Source: Pseudozyma flocculosa PF-1
Taxonomy: Eukaryota > Basidiomycota > Ustilaginomycetes > Ustilaginales > Ustilaginaceae
NCBI RefSeq assembly: GCF_000417875.1
Contig: NW_006920879.1
Location: forward strand, 687,211-751,210
Reading direction: 5' to 3'
Length of the DNA: 64,000 nucleotides
Position 1 is the stretch's first letter, and every line of letters starts with the position of its first letter. This document shows, piece after piece, positions 1 through 9,737 of the stretch. Both the position numbers and the translations under genes were made by a program. The notes beneath the pieces are model-generated. The model was not told the origin of the DNA. It worked only from the letters and a program-made list of their open reading frames with translations, and searched no databases.

Positions 1-276
1 GGGTGGAGCCAAGACCTTGCTTCCTGGCACGATGACGATGACGACGAAGAAGGGGAGGAGGTGGTGGGAGGGCAAGGGGCGGGGGGAAGGGTGAGGGTGA
101 GGAGGGGAAGTGAGGGGTACGAGGTGCGACCCTCGGTCTCTAGGTGGGTCGTCGATGACGATCCACCTTCGTCTGACGAGGCGTCGCCCGTTCTGATCGC
201 GCAGGGGCAGGAGCAGCGACAAGGTCGGTACAATGTCGCCCTGCCCTCGCAAGTACTGCGGGATCGACGCGGGTAG
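1..276 (+). CDS. possible 3' end of an unknown gene entering from the left edge
   Basis: Frame 1 is open from the first base to a TAG at 274-276. It reads an acidic run (HDDDDDEEGEE) followed by a polar, Gly/Arg-rich tail. Codon third positions are GC-rich like the real genes here, and a gene on this strand would be tail-to-tail with eS27. There is no domain I recognise and the start lies outside the window. The opposite strand is also open across this stretch without an ATG, so strand and reality are both uncertain. Confidence 0.22.
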   Translation, partial: GWSQDLASWHDDDDDEEGEEVVGGQGAGGRVRVRRGSEGYEVRPSVSRWVVDDDPPSSDEASPVLIAQGQEQRQGRYNVALPSQVLRDRRG

Positions 277-1073
277 AAGGGGGGCCAGACCGTCGAGGCT
301 AGCAAGTGGTGGTGGTGGTGCCCTTGGACCTCGCCTCCCGACTGACAAAGCATAGACTCAGATCGAGGTGCAACACGCGCGCACACAACCAACAGAACAG
401 ATATTGCTGCCGCCACTGGAGCGCGCGCTGAGCGGGAAAACGGTGGATGCGTTGATATTTTGTTGTTCGAAGGGCAAAGAGAGAGAGGCGGGCAAGAGTG
501 AATCGCGCGGGGCGCGAGGGGATGCATACAAATACGAGAGAGAGAAAGAGGTGGGGAGGGAAGTTGGGGGGGTGACATGGTGGTGTTTGCCGTCATCGCC
601 TTCGACCCTTCGAACAGGGGTTGAGGGGGGAGGAGAGAGAGAGAGAGAAAAGACTCGTGACCGTCGTATCCAGGGCTGCCAGGCCGCCGCATGGGCGCCC
701 ACACGCCCTCGGCGTCATTCGTTGTCCCTTCGACAGCGGTGTGGCGGGCCTCGCGACGCCGCCGCCGCCGCCCCGACGAGACTGGGCGCGGATCCACCGT
801 TTTCCTGTGCCTTTTTCTTGGGTGTATGCTGGTTGCGTGTGTGTTTGTGTGCGTGTGGGTGCGTGGTGTGCGCACCGCGGCGGCGACGACGTCGCCGGTG
901 GCAAAAGAGAAAGGCTAGAATGACGCCACAGGAGGCTCTCCCCCCACCGCCTCCTCCTCCTCCTCCTCCTGTCCTTCTGTTCGTCTCACAGGTTCACGTC
1001 ATCTCGGCCATCTTGCACAGCCTCCGCGCTCAGAGAGCAGACGGCGGCGGCGTGTTGGGACGACACAAGACGC
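277..1073. other. intergenic, low-complexity, no gene seen
   Basis: This lies between the edge ORF and the 3' end of eS27. It holds a GA-rich run near 625-655, a CCT-repeat near 945-970 and a GT-rich run near 830-860. ORFs here are compositional and show no domain. It probably includes the eS27 3' UTR. Confidence 0.5.
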
Positions 1074-2303
1074 TTATGCCTTCCTGCGGAAGGAGCAGCC
1101 TGCAGTGCCAAAAGCAGCAGGATGGGTGTCGAGACAAGGTCAGACTTTCGTTTGCTGAGATGTCACAGCAGCAGGGCGCACGCGATGCGGCTTCGGAACG
1201 TCCCGACACTTACCCTCGGTGAGGCGGGCCTTACCACCAGTGGGCTGGCTGAGGACCTGGGCGCAGCTGCCGCAGACAACGACGGTCTGGGCGTGCGAGA
1301 AGACGGTGGTGATGGCGAAGCAGCCGGGGCACTTGACGTCCATGAAGAACGAGTTGGGGTTCTGCACAAGCCTCTTGAGCTTGTGGCAGCGAGCCTGGTG
1401 CTCGGGGGTGGGGTTGAGAAGGTCGATGGCGAGAGTCTGAACGAGGTACGAAACAGGGCGCGGAAGGTCAGAGCGAGGTTAGCTATCATTCCTATCACAC
1501 GCGGCAAGACTGTCGCAGCCGATGGCGTCGTCTCCGGCGAAGGCGAGCAGACGGCACAAACGACAGCGAGCAGCAGCGACAGCAGACAGCAGCAGCAGCA
1601 TCGATCGGAGTGGCGGGAAAGGCAAGGGATGGCGGATGTGTCGCGAGGTCGGTGTAGAGTGGCTCAAGAGCCGACGGTCGATGTGAAGTGGCGGCCAGGG
1701 CGATGTGCAAGGTTGACCGTGGCCCGAGGGCTCATACCAGTTGCGAGTGACGGTGGTCTGCCGCAAGCTGAGAGGCCGTGGGCAAGGATCGTGGGTGTCT
1801 TCGCGAAGAAACCAAAGAACCCGACGGCTCCAGGCAGTGGGTGGCGTCACGACTCGAGTGGCAACTGCCAATGGCAATCATCCTCTCTTCGCCCGCATTC
1901 CGCCAGGATGTCGCTGGCGATCTGATCGTTGTCGGTGGGTGGCTGCTCGACATGAGCCAATCAAGGTGTCAAGTCGTACGACCAGAGGGTGGCAAATCCG
2001 AGCCGCTATGCCACATGAGGCAGACTTCGAGCCGAGAGCAATCGATCGGTGCATGCTCTTTCTCGTCGCTGTCGATGCTCATGGCGATGTAGAGCGTCTG
2101 AGCCCAAAATGGGTGGCGGTTGTCGGACCGTACGTGGCGCCATACGAGATGCTGTAGTCGGTGCTGCAACTGTTGCTATCGCTGCTGCTGCTGCTGCTGA
2201 TCGTCTGATGCTGCTGCTCCGCGATGCCGTCTGTCGACTTCGCCGTGTTCGCCATCGGTGCCGTCGGCGCGGGCGGTGTCGTGCGGCGTCCGAGGCTCAC
2301 CAT
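1074..2303 (-). CDS. RPS27: 40S ribosomal protein eS27 (RPS27)
   Basis: This is a structural protein of the small ribosomal subunit. Three exons give 83 residues: the ATG alone (2301-2303), 1214-1436, and 1074-1099 ending in TAA. The protein begins [10 protein letters not shown] and ends EGCSFRRKA. It carries the family C4 zinc finger CPGC/CGSC (Cys37, 40, 56, 59) and the [12 protein letters not shown] block. The length matches the family (82-84). The start was chosen because TTCAG ends at 1437 and the only ATG followed by GT upstream in the right phase is at 2303, in an AAAATG context. This leaves a first intron of 864 nt. The second intron (1100-1213) uses GTAAGT and CTGCAG. The gene is divergent from eL19, and the two probably share regulation. 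Confidence 0.93.
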
Positions 2304-3037
2304 TTTGTGTGTGTATGAAGAGGGATGATCGTATCGAGCGAGATGATGATGGGGGGCGGAGGCGGGCTGTAGAGGTTCGGTCTGCGGTGGCGTGCGCGGC
2401 CCTGTCCTGGCCTGGTCTCCTGCCCTCACCCGCCTGCTCGCGAGATCAGGCTGAGGCTGCTGGCCCCACGGCCCAGGCTGCCTTGGGGCCAAGCCAGCGA
2501 GCGGGCCCGCCTCTCGGCTGGCGCGCAAAGAGGGTTTCGATTTTTCGGCTGACTGCGCAGTCGTCTGCCTGGGCCAGGTCAGGATCACGTGCGTTGCTCA
2601 GCGAGCCCAGGGCAGCGTGGAGCGTGGGAATTCTTTCCCATGAGCCTGGCCCTGAGCGAAAATTTGTGCGGCCCCCTCGCTCGTTTGCGCGCACCCGAAA
2701 AATTGGGCCAAGCGAGCCAGCCAGCCTGGCTGTGAGGTCAGCGCAGAGCAGCCTGGCTCATCCGGGCCCAGCCAGTCAGCCAGACGAGCCTGAGGCCAGA
2801 GGCCAGGCGGGCCCGGCCCAGGCCCTGTCAGGCTCGAGGCCCAGCCAGGCCAAGGCAGAGAGCGTTGGCTGATGGCTTGGAGCCAAGGCGAGCGCTGGCT
2901 GGCGGCAGAGGCAGCAGGGGCAGCGAGGGGATCGAGCGAGGGCCTGGGGAGGCCAGCGCCAGGCCAAGCCCATCGTTGTCCGCCAACCTCGCTCCTCGCT
3001 ACCCCCACCCTCCCCCTCAAGCCGCACCCTACACAAC
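2304..3037. promoter_or_regulatory. shared divergent promoter of eS27 and eL19
   Basis: Both flanks carry pyrimidine-rich leaders pointing outward: eS27 leftward from about 2340 and eL19 rightward from about 2990. The centre (about 2390-2955) is packed with CCTGGC, GCCAGGC and CAGCC words in both orientations. No TATA box was seen. The role of the motifs is inferred from position only. Confidence 0.5.
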
Positions 3038-3616
3038 GTAAGTGTCGAACACGGCCTGATCGCCACCGCCATCGCCATCGCCATCACCATCACCGCCACA
3101 TCCGACACCAGCATCGCACCCGAACGACGCCCGACCACCGCCGCCACGAAAGTCAGTAAAAGAGGCGTCTGCCGAAGCGCCACTGGATATGGACGACGGC
3201 TGCCCTTGACGGCGAAGAGGAGCGGGCTCGTTCAGTCAGATTTTTTAGGACGAACCCGGGAGCTCCTAGGCGACGCTGTGCTCCAAGGTTGACGAGGGTC
3301 TACCGGCATCAGTCGATGCTGGCATATGGATGAAGGGAATCGCAGCCAGCTCGGTGCGGCAGCCAGGCTGGCCAACGTGGGCATGTCACCGAAGCGCCGT
3401 TAGCCAGACTCTGGGGAGGTCTCGCCCTTGTTGAGGGCATAGTCCTGAACAGCAGGGCACGAAACCGACCACCGCCGACGCCCGACTTTGCGACACATCA
3501 GTCCGACCTTCCGTCCCGGATGCTCCTGCTTCCACTTCACACCCCCAAACACGGCGGCTGAACTCCCCGGTCCGTTTCTTCTCTCTGCCTCTTTCCACCC
3601 CATCGCCCACCTGCAG
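3038..3616 (+). other. probable 5' UTR intron of eL19
   Basis: A canonical donor GTAAGT at 3038 follows a pyrimidine-rich putative leader. At the other end there is a branch-like CTGAAC (about 3560), a long pyrimidine tract and CTGCAG ending at 3616, eight bases before the ATG. Long first introns are usual in fungal ribosomal protein genes. No transcript evidence is available here. Confidence 0.5.
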
Positions 3617-3624
3617 ACATCAAG

Positions 3625-4400
3625 ATGGTCAACCTCCGATCCCAGAAGCGCCTCGCCGCCTCGGTCCTCAAGTGCGGTCAGCGCAAGGTCTGGCTCGACC
3701 CCGCTGAGCAGAACGACATTGCCAACGCCAACTCGCGCGCCAACGTCCGCAAGCTGATCAAGGATGGTCAGATCATCCGCAAGCCCGTCGTCGGTGGCTC
3801 GCGCGCCCGCACTCGCGAGCTCCTCGCCGCCAAGCGCGTCGGTCGCCACACCGGCACCGGTAAGCGCAAGGGTACCGCCGAGGCCCGCATGCCCACCAAG
3901 GTCATGTGGATGAGGCGCCAGCGTGTCCTCCGCCGCCTTCTCAGGAAGTACCGCGAGTCGGGCAAGATCGACAAGCACCTGTGAGTGTCCGATGATGGCG
4001 ATCGCCGTAGTGGCTGGGAGTACAGAGGAAACGAACGAAACGAACGACACGCACTCGAGAGAGAGGACGGGGAGGGAGAAGGAGATCTGCGAGCTGCATC
4101 GCTGTTCGAGCCGGCGCTGACGAATAGTGCCCCCGCCCGTCAAACTCGCCCCTCTTGCTCTCCTGCAGCTACCACGAGCTCTACCTGAAGTCGAAGGGTA
4201 ACGTCTTCAAGAACAAGCGTGTCCTCATGGAGCACATCCACAAGGCCAAGGCTGAGAAGGCGCGATCCAAGCACCTCGCCGACCAGATGGAGGCCCGCCG
4301 CCAGCGCAACAAGAACCTCCGGGAGCGCCGCGCCGTCAGGATCCAGGAGAAGCGCGCTGCCATCATCGCCGTCGAGAACGAGGCCGAGGAGAAGAAGTAA
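3625..4400 (+). CDS. RPL19: 60S ribosomal protein eL19 (RPL19)
   Basis: This is a large-subunit ribosomal protein. Two exons (3625-3980 and 4169-4400) encode 195 residues, close to yeast (189) and human (196). The start [18 protein letters not shown] and the block [18 protein letters not shown] are family hallmarks. The second exon resumes [11 protein letters not shown] after a GTGAGT...CTGCAG intron of 188 nt, and the C-terminal helix is rich in Lys, Arg and Glu, ending EEKK. A second, probably untranslated, intron lies just upstream of the ATG. The neighbouring eS27 is transcribed away from it. Identification is secure. Confidence 0.97.
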
Positions 4401-5786
4401 ACGGGTCGAGGGCTCCACCCTTGTCCCGCTGCTCTCTTTCCCCGTTGCATCCCCCACCCTTGCTCTCTGTTTCGACATCTTGGCCCTCACGCTCTCTCTT
4501 CTCTCGTTGGCATCAACCATTGTTTCAATACTCGCACCGACAACAATGCAACACGACGCACTCTGCCCAGCCACCCGAGGCCCGGTTCGAGTCGCACCCG
4601 CCCTCTTCTCCCACCCCACACCACACCACATCACACACACCCAACACCCACAGCACGCTCCGTCACCGGCACGGACACAAAACGAGGCGAGACGGGAAGG
4701 GAGGACGTTGGTTCCCCTGCCCGCTTCGTCTCGGACGCTCCCCCCCTTTTGTTTCGGCCAGCTGCAGAGGCAGTTGGGCGGGGGCAAACCTCCCGACCGC
4801 GCCCTCCTGCGACGCCTCGCCGACGGTCTCTGGCCAGCAGGACGACGGAATGCCCTCTTTGGTGGCAAAAGGGCAGCGGAAGGGAGGCATGCAGTGCGGC
4901 ACCACGGGCACGGGAGGACGAGGAGGCACGAGATCGTCGTCGACCCAGTCCCCTCCTCCCCTCTCTTCTTTCTATCGCAGAGGGCCAGCCGCCCTCTCGC
5001 CGAGCCTCCTATGACTGCTATGCCTCTGTCGTCGTCCCCCCGTCGGCGAGACGCTGCGCCTGGTCCTTCCGTCGCCCCCCTGTACGCATATGATAACCTC
5101 AAAACACTGAAAAAGAGCCACTTCAGATCCGCACAAACGTCGCTCGACGCCGAGAGGGGGGGTATGGTACCGCGCTTCCTCGCCTGGCACGCCAGCATCG
5201 GGACCGGGACCGTCACTTGGGGGCTTGACAACGCCCGACGGTGTCATCAGAGAGAAGGATCCCGTACGCTAAGCTAGACTCGGCGGATGGTGCCCGTACA
5301 TCTCGAGGTTGGCTCACGTCCATACACAGAGAAGTAGCAGCAGCCCGGCGCTCGTCTTGCGAGTCGCGCAGCCAGGCAACCCCGGGCAAGCTGGGCCGCG
5401 AGGGTCACATGCATGGGGCACGCAGGCAAGGGGCTGGCCATCGGTACGGCCATGAGCGGCGATGGAAGCTTCGGCCCGGACTTTGCTGGCGGGAGCAGTC
5501 TCGAGTACGTGTGTGTGGAGAAAAGAAGGCCAAGCGGGTCGTTGACAGCGCTCCTCCGACCAGGTCCACCCACGGGTCCATGGTACAAAAGAGATAGAGA
5601 GAGTATCAAGGCGGAAGTGAGAAGTGGCCAGCAAGCCCCCGTCGGACCCTACTCTGCTCGCCGCCTTGCCCGTCTTCTTGGCCGTCGACCACCAACTCCA
5701 GCTCGAGCAGAATCGACAGTCGAGCCTCAGCCTTGCTCCCCGATCCCGAGCTTGCGGTCGCTCGCCATCCCACACCGCCGCCCACC
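4401..5786. other. intergenic, eL19 3' flank and paraoxonase-like gene promoter
   Basis: About 1.4 kb with no coding signal that I trust. ORFs on both strands are overlapping shadows of Pro/Arg-rich composition. The region includes a CACA-rich patch near 4620-4650. A pyrimidine-rich leader leads into the ATG at 5787. Confidence 0.5.
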
Positions 5787-8152
5787 ATGCCGCTCGACTA
5801 CCTCCGCAAAGTCGACAACCAGTCGCCCCAGCCCGAGGCCGTGGCCGCGAGACCCCCTGCCCAGACGAGCCCGGCTCGCGCTGGCGGCATATCGGCCTTC
5901 AAGGCCGTCTCGATTGCACTCGTGGTACGTGCCATCCCCATCATCGCCCCGTGCGATCCTCGTCTTGAGCTCGCAGCCGGACCCTCGAGCTGATCGACTG
6001 CCGTACCTCGAACCTCGTACGTCTTGCCCTTGTCGACGACCGCGTCCACAGTCCATTGTCGTGCTGCCCGCCATCATCTACCTCCCCTGGATCCTCGCCC
6101 TGCTGAGGCCCACGAGCAACCTGCCAGACTTCTGGGTGCGACCCTCAATCAAGCTGCCGCACGCCGCGGCGGGTGCAGAGGCGGTCGATGTCGAGCAGCT
6201 GGGCGAGCCGACCTGCCTCAATGCCCACGCCACGGCCGTGGACCCCTACCACCGCTCCCCGCCCTACCACGAGTGGGACCGCAAGGTGCAGGCCACGCAG
6301 TTTTGCGAGGATGCCGAGATCGTCCACACGCACGGCATCGTCGTCGTCTCTTGCGACCCGGGACGGGCCGAGTGGAACACGGTCATGGGCCCGCTCAAGA
6401 AGTGAGTTCGCAGCGCGCGCGTGCTGCCCTGTGCATGGATCGCGCCGCACGGGGGAGGGGCCCAACAGCTGACACTACAGTACTATGTACTGTCTTCTTC
6501 GGCGTGCTGCCTACTCGCTTGGCCTTCGTCATGCTCACAGCGTCAAGCCCCGCGGTGCGCTGTGGGTCTACGACTTCGCCAACGTCGACGGCAGTGCCTC
6601 CGCCCCTCCTCCAGCAGATGCGCTCGAGATCGTGCATCTGGTGGGCTTCCCGGACCGCCTCGACTTTCACCCGCTCGGCATCTCAATCCTCGAAGAAGAC
6701 GGCACCGCCAAGGCCGCAGGCGCAGGCAAGGCAGCATCGCCGCCGCTGCGCCTCTTTGTCGTCAACCACCAGCGGCTGCGGAGCACGGTCGAGGTGTTCG
6801 ACCTCGAAAAGGAGCCGCGCGGCTGGGTCGCGACCTATGTCCGATCGATCGTCGATCCCGTCGCGACGCACACGCCAAACTCGGTGCAGGCGCTCAGCCG
6901 CGACTCGTTCCTCGTGACCCAGGACCACTTCTTTGCCCGTCGCGCTGCGCCCGCGGACCAGCTCGCCCTGACGTACGCCCAGGCTCTGCCGCTCCCCGCC
7001 TTGGCCTCGCGCCTCGTCGCGCCGCTGCTGGCCAGCATCGCCTCGCCCCGCTCCGTCTCCGCCCTGCTCGCGCCTATTGAGACGTTCCTCGGCCTGCCGC
7101 TGTCGTGGGTGGCACACGTCGAGTTTGACGCGGGCCAGGGCAGGATCGATGGTGTCGCTGCGCCGGACCCCGACGATGTGGCCGCACTGGTGCAGCAGGA
7201 GCGTTCCGACGCCGAGACGGCATCGCAGGGCGTCTCGTCGAGCATCATCGCCGATCGCATCCCGTTCGCCAACGGCCTCGCCCTCAGCCCAAAGCGATCG
7301 ACCATGGTCGTCGCCTCTTCGACGCACCCGGGCGTCTTTCTGTACGACCTGGGACCGCCGCCGCCTCCACCTCCGTCGTCTCTCGCGCCCAAGCAGGCCA
7401 AGAAGCCATTCAAGAGCGGCAGAACGGCGAACATCAAGCCAAAGATGAACTGGACCAGGCGCGACCACGTCCGGTTGAGGGAAAAGGTGCACGCTCCGTA
7501 CGTCGTCGACAATCTGTCGTTTGGACCCGTCGAGGCAGCATCCTCGTCGTCGTCGTCGTCGTCGTCGTCCCTCCTTAGCGGCGCCGTGCCGGGCGAGGGG
7601 GATGGGGAGGGAGGGGCCAAGAAGACGAGCGGTGCAAGTGCACCGCCGCGCGATCCGTTCGATGGGGCCGCGCTGATCCTGGCGGGTCATCCGGATGCGT
7701 TTGCCCTCATGCGCCTGGCCAAGGTGGCGGGCGACGCGCTGCGCGGGGGGCGTGCGCTCGCGCCGTCGTGGGCGGTCGCGATGCGGCCGTCGCAGTCGTA
7801 CTTCCTGGGCCAGGACAAGTACCACCTCTCGTCGCTCATGACCAACCTCGAGCACGATCGCGACGCACCCGTCGCCGCCAACCGGCGCGTGCTCACCCAC
7901 GATCCGCACTGGCGCCTCGTCTCGCTCCTGCAGAGCAGCGGAGAGTATGTCGACTTCTCCGAGTCGAGCACGGGCGCACGCGGCGACGAGGATACAGCAC
8001 CGCCCACATCGACGACGGCGACGACGATAACCGTGGGCCTGAAGAGTTCCACCACGGCCGTGTGGAACCGTGGCTTTCTCCTCGTCACCGGCCTCTACGC
8101 CAAGGAAATTCTCGTCTGCACCAACGTGGCGAGGGAGATCGTCGCCTCCTAG
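5787..8152 (+). CDS. paraoxonase/arylesterase-like membrane-anchored beta-propeller enzyme
   Basis: Probable lactonase or esterase of the paraoxonase (PON) superfamily, a calcium-dependent six-bladed propeller. Three exons (5787-5924, 6052-6401, 6541-8152) give 699 residues. An N-terminal hydrophobic stretch (about residues 41-64) would anchor it as in PONs. Family landmarks are in order: TPNSV before a QDHFF block, FANGLALSP, and VDNLSFGP, which match positions where PONs place calcium-binding Asn and Asp. It is much longer than animal PONs (about 355). The excess sits in insertions, including a Ser run encoded by TCG repeats (7544-7569) and Gly/Lys linkers. Substrate is unknown. The closest alternative is a strictosidine-synthase-like or SMP-30 propeller. 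Confidence 0.75.
7544..7569 (+). repeat. TCG trinucleotide repeat (Ser run) in coding sequence
   Basis: A TCG repeat encodes about ten consecutive Ser codons in a linker of the paraoxonase-like gene. It stays in frame and is likely length-variable. Confidence 0.85.
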
Positions 8153-8783
8153 TCCCCCATCCTCGAGTCTACCCCTACCCCGCGCCCCTCGTTCGCGCCG
8201 CCCGCCGTGGTCTCGGTCGATCTCATCCTGCGCGGCCGTCCCCTCTTCCCGGCGGCAAAAGCGGCAACCGAATGCATTGCAACCAGAACCAAAGCCATAG
8301 CAAAGCCAGCAAAGCCAGCAAGGCAAGGAGCACGACTGCGAAGCGGATCGGCAGGCGCACAGAGGTATCCGCTAGTTTCAAAAGTAGAGGAGAAGGCAAA
8401 GAAGTACAACACAACCCGAGGAAGAAAGAGGAACGAAGGGGGGAACGGGGCGATCTCGACGCGGTCCGACACCTTGCAAAGGGCGGAGCTCTTCGCGGCG
8501 CAGCGATAGAGGGCGGGAGGGGAAACGACAGACTGGAGCAGCAAGAGACGGAGTGCGGAAGCGGGCGGGCGGGCGAGCGAGCGAGCCGGAAAAAGAGGGG
8601 AGGCAGCGCGGAAAGCGAAAGAGGGTGGACTGGGCCATGCCGCCCTGGAGTGGCCTGGTCTGACAGACCAAGGGGGCCAGCGGATGGGGACAAACCGTTG
8701 CTCGGAGACGTCAAAGGAAAGGCTCAGAAGGGATGCATCGAAGAGGGGCAAGGGAGAAGCGGAGGCGTGCGCGCAGCCCCGCC
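8153..8783. other. convergent intergenic region, no gene seen
   Basis: This lies between the stops of the paraoxonase-like gene and the Cys-rich secreted protein gene. It is purine-rich on the plus strand from about 8300 to 8600. Overlapping ORFs have no domain. Probably 3' UTRs. Confidence 0.5.
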
Positions 8784-9737
8784 TCAGAGGAAGGCAACGA
8801 GTGCGACGGCAGCGGCAGCGGCGGCGGTGACCGTCATGCCGGCGACCTGACCGCGGGTGGCGCCGTCGAGGGCCGAGACGCCGGCAATCTTCTTGAGGCT
8901 GGTGACGGCGGGCCTTCCGCAGGTGTTGACGTAGGCCTGGAAGATGGAGCTCTGGACCTTGAGCTTGTCCGAGTTCTGCAGGCCAATGCCGTAGGGGATG
9001 GCCGTCTCAAACTCGATGTAGGCGGCCAGGATGTTCTGCGAGCAGTCCGAGCAGAGGATCGACTTGGGCGTCTTTTCGCTGAGGTAGAGGAAGGCGGTGT
9101 TGGTGTTGGTGATCGAGGCGGCGGCCGTCTCCTCGGCGACGCTGTCGGCGAGGTCGTCGATCTGGGCGTTGGACGACTGGCGGCGCTCGAGGGGCAGCAG
9201 GCCGGAGTCGGCGTCGGCGACGAGGGAGCGCTTCGAGACGATGCTGGTCGACGAGGCGGCCTTGGCAATCGTCTTGAGGCAGTAGCCGCCCGTCGAGTCG
9301 GTCGAGCAGATGGCGTTGCGGAGCGGTGTGATCATGTAGAGGTTGTCGTAGTAGTCTCCGATCTTGGGTTTCCGCTGCTGAATGTCCGAGTGGCAGCTCT
9401 GCCAGAACGAGTCGAGGTAGGAGCGGATGAGGTCGGCGTCGCAGCTGTTGGCGCCGCAGAGGTTGATGAGGGTCGAGTCGATCTCGGCGGCCGTGTTGGT
9501 GTTGCTGGTGTTTGTCGCGGCGGCCGAGTAGGCCTTTGTGGCGGCGACGAGGGGGCCGGTGCAGGCCGAGATCTTGGTGTCGGTGTTGAGGCCGGCAAGG
9601 AAGGTGCGGCACGAGTCAGAGAGGTCGGTGGGGATGGCCGAGGCGGCGCTGGCGCTGCTCGTCGAGGCGGCGTCCTGGGCCGAGACGAGGCCGGCGCCAA
9701 GGAGCGCGATGGCACCGACAGTCGAGTAGAACTTCAT
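8784..9737 (-). CDS. secreted Cys-containing GPI-type surface protein (DUF7729-like)
   Basis: A single exon encodes 317 residues. The N-terminus MKFYSTVGAIALLGAGLVSA is a clear signal peptide. The C-terminus ends in an Ala/Val hydrophobic tail (about the last 20 residues) after a small-residue stretch, typical of a GPI-attachment signal. The core has about a dozen Cys, including SDSC, LCGANSC and ILCSDCS, and a YGIGLQNSDK segment. The layout resembles the fungal family of unknown function DUF7729; this assignment is from memory of the pattern. There are KR and RR dibasic sites in the middle (SKRSL, LERRQSS) where a Kex2-type protease could cut. Function is unknown; a cell-wall or surface role is inferred. 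Confidence 0.8.
   Translation of the reverse strand: MKFYSTVGAIALLGAGLVSAQDAASTSSASAASAIPTDLSDSCRTFLAGLNTDTKISACTGPLVAATKAYSAAATNTSNTNTAAEIDSTLINLCGANSCDADLIRSYLDSFWQSCHSDIQQRKPKIGDYYDNLYMITPLRNAICSTDSTGGYCLKTIAKAASSTSIVSKRSLVADADSGLLPLERRQSSNAQIDDLADSVAEETAAASITNTNTAFLYLSEKTPKSILCSDCSQNILAAYIEFETAIPYGIGLQNSDKLKVQSSIFQAYVNTCGRPAVTSLKKIAGVSALDGATRGQVAGMTVTAAAAAAVALVAFL

Noticed and set aside
4581..4605. tRNA B-box-like string GGTTCGAGTC
   Set aside because: No A-box at the right distance upstream and no cloverleaf can be drawn. Other GGTTCGA-like strings also failed.
4140..5231. Minus-strand ORF of 363 codons opposite the end of eL19
   Set aside because: It is the antisense shadow of eL19 exon 2 and its flank.
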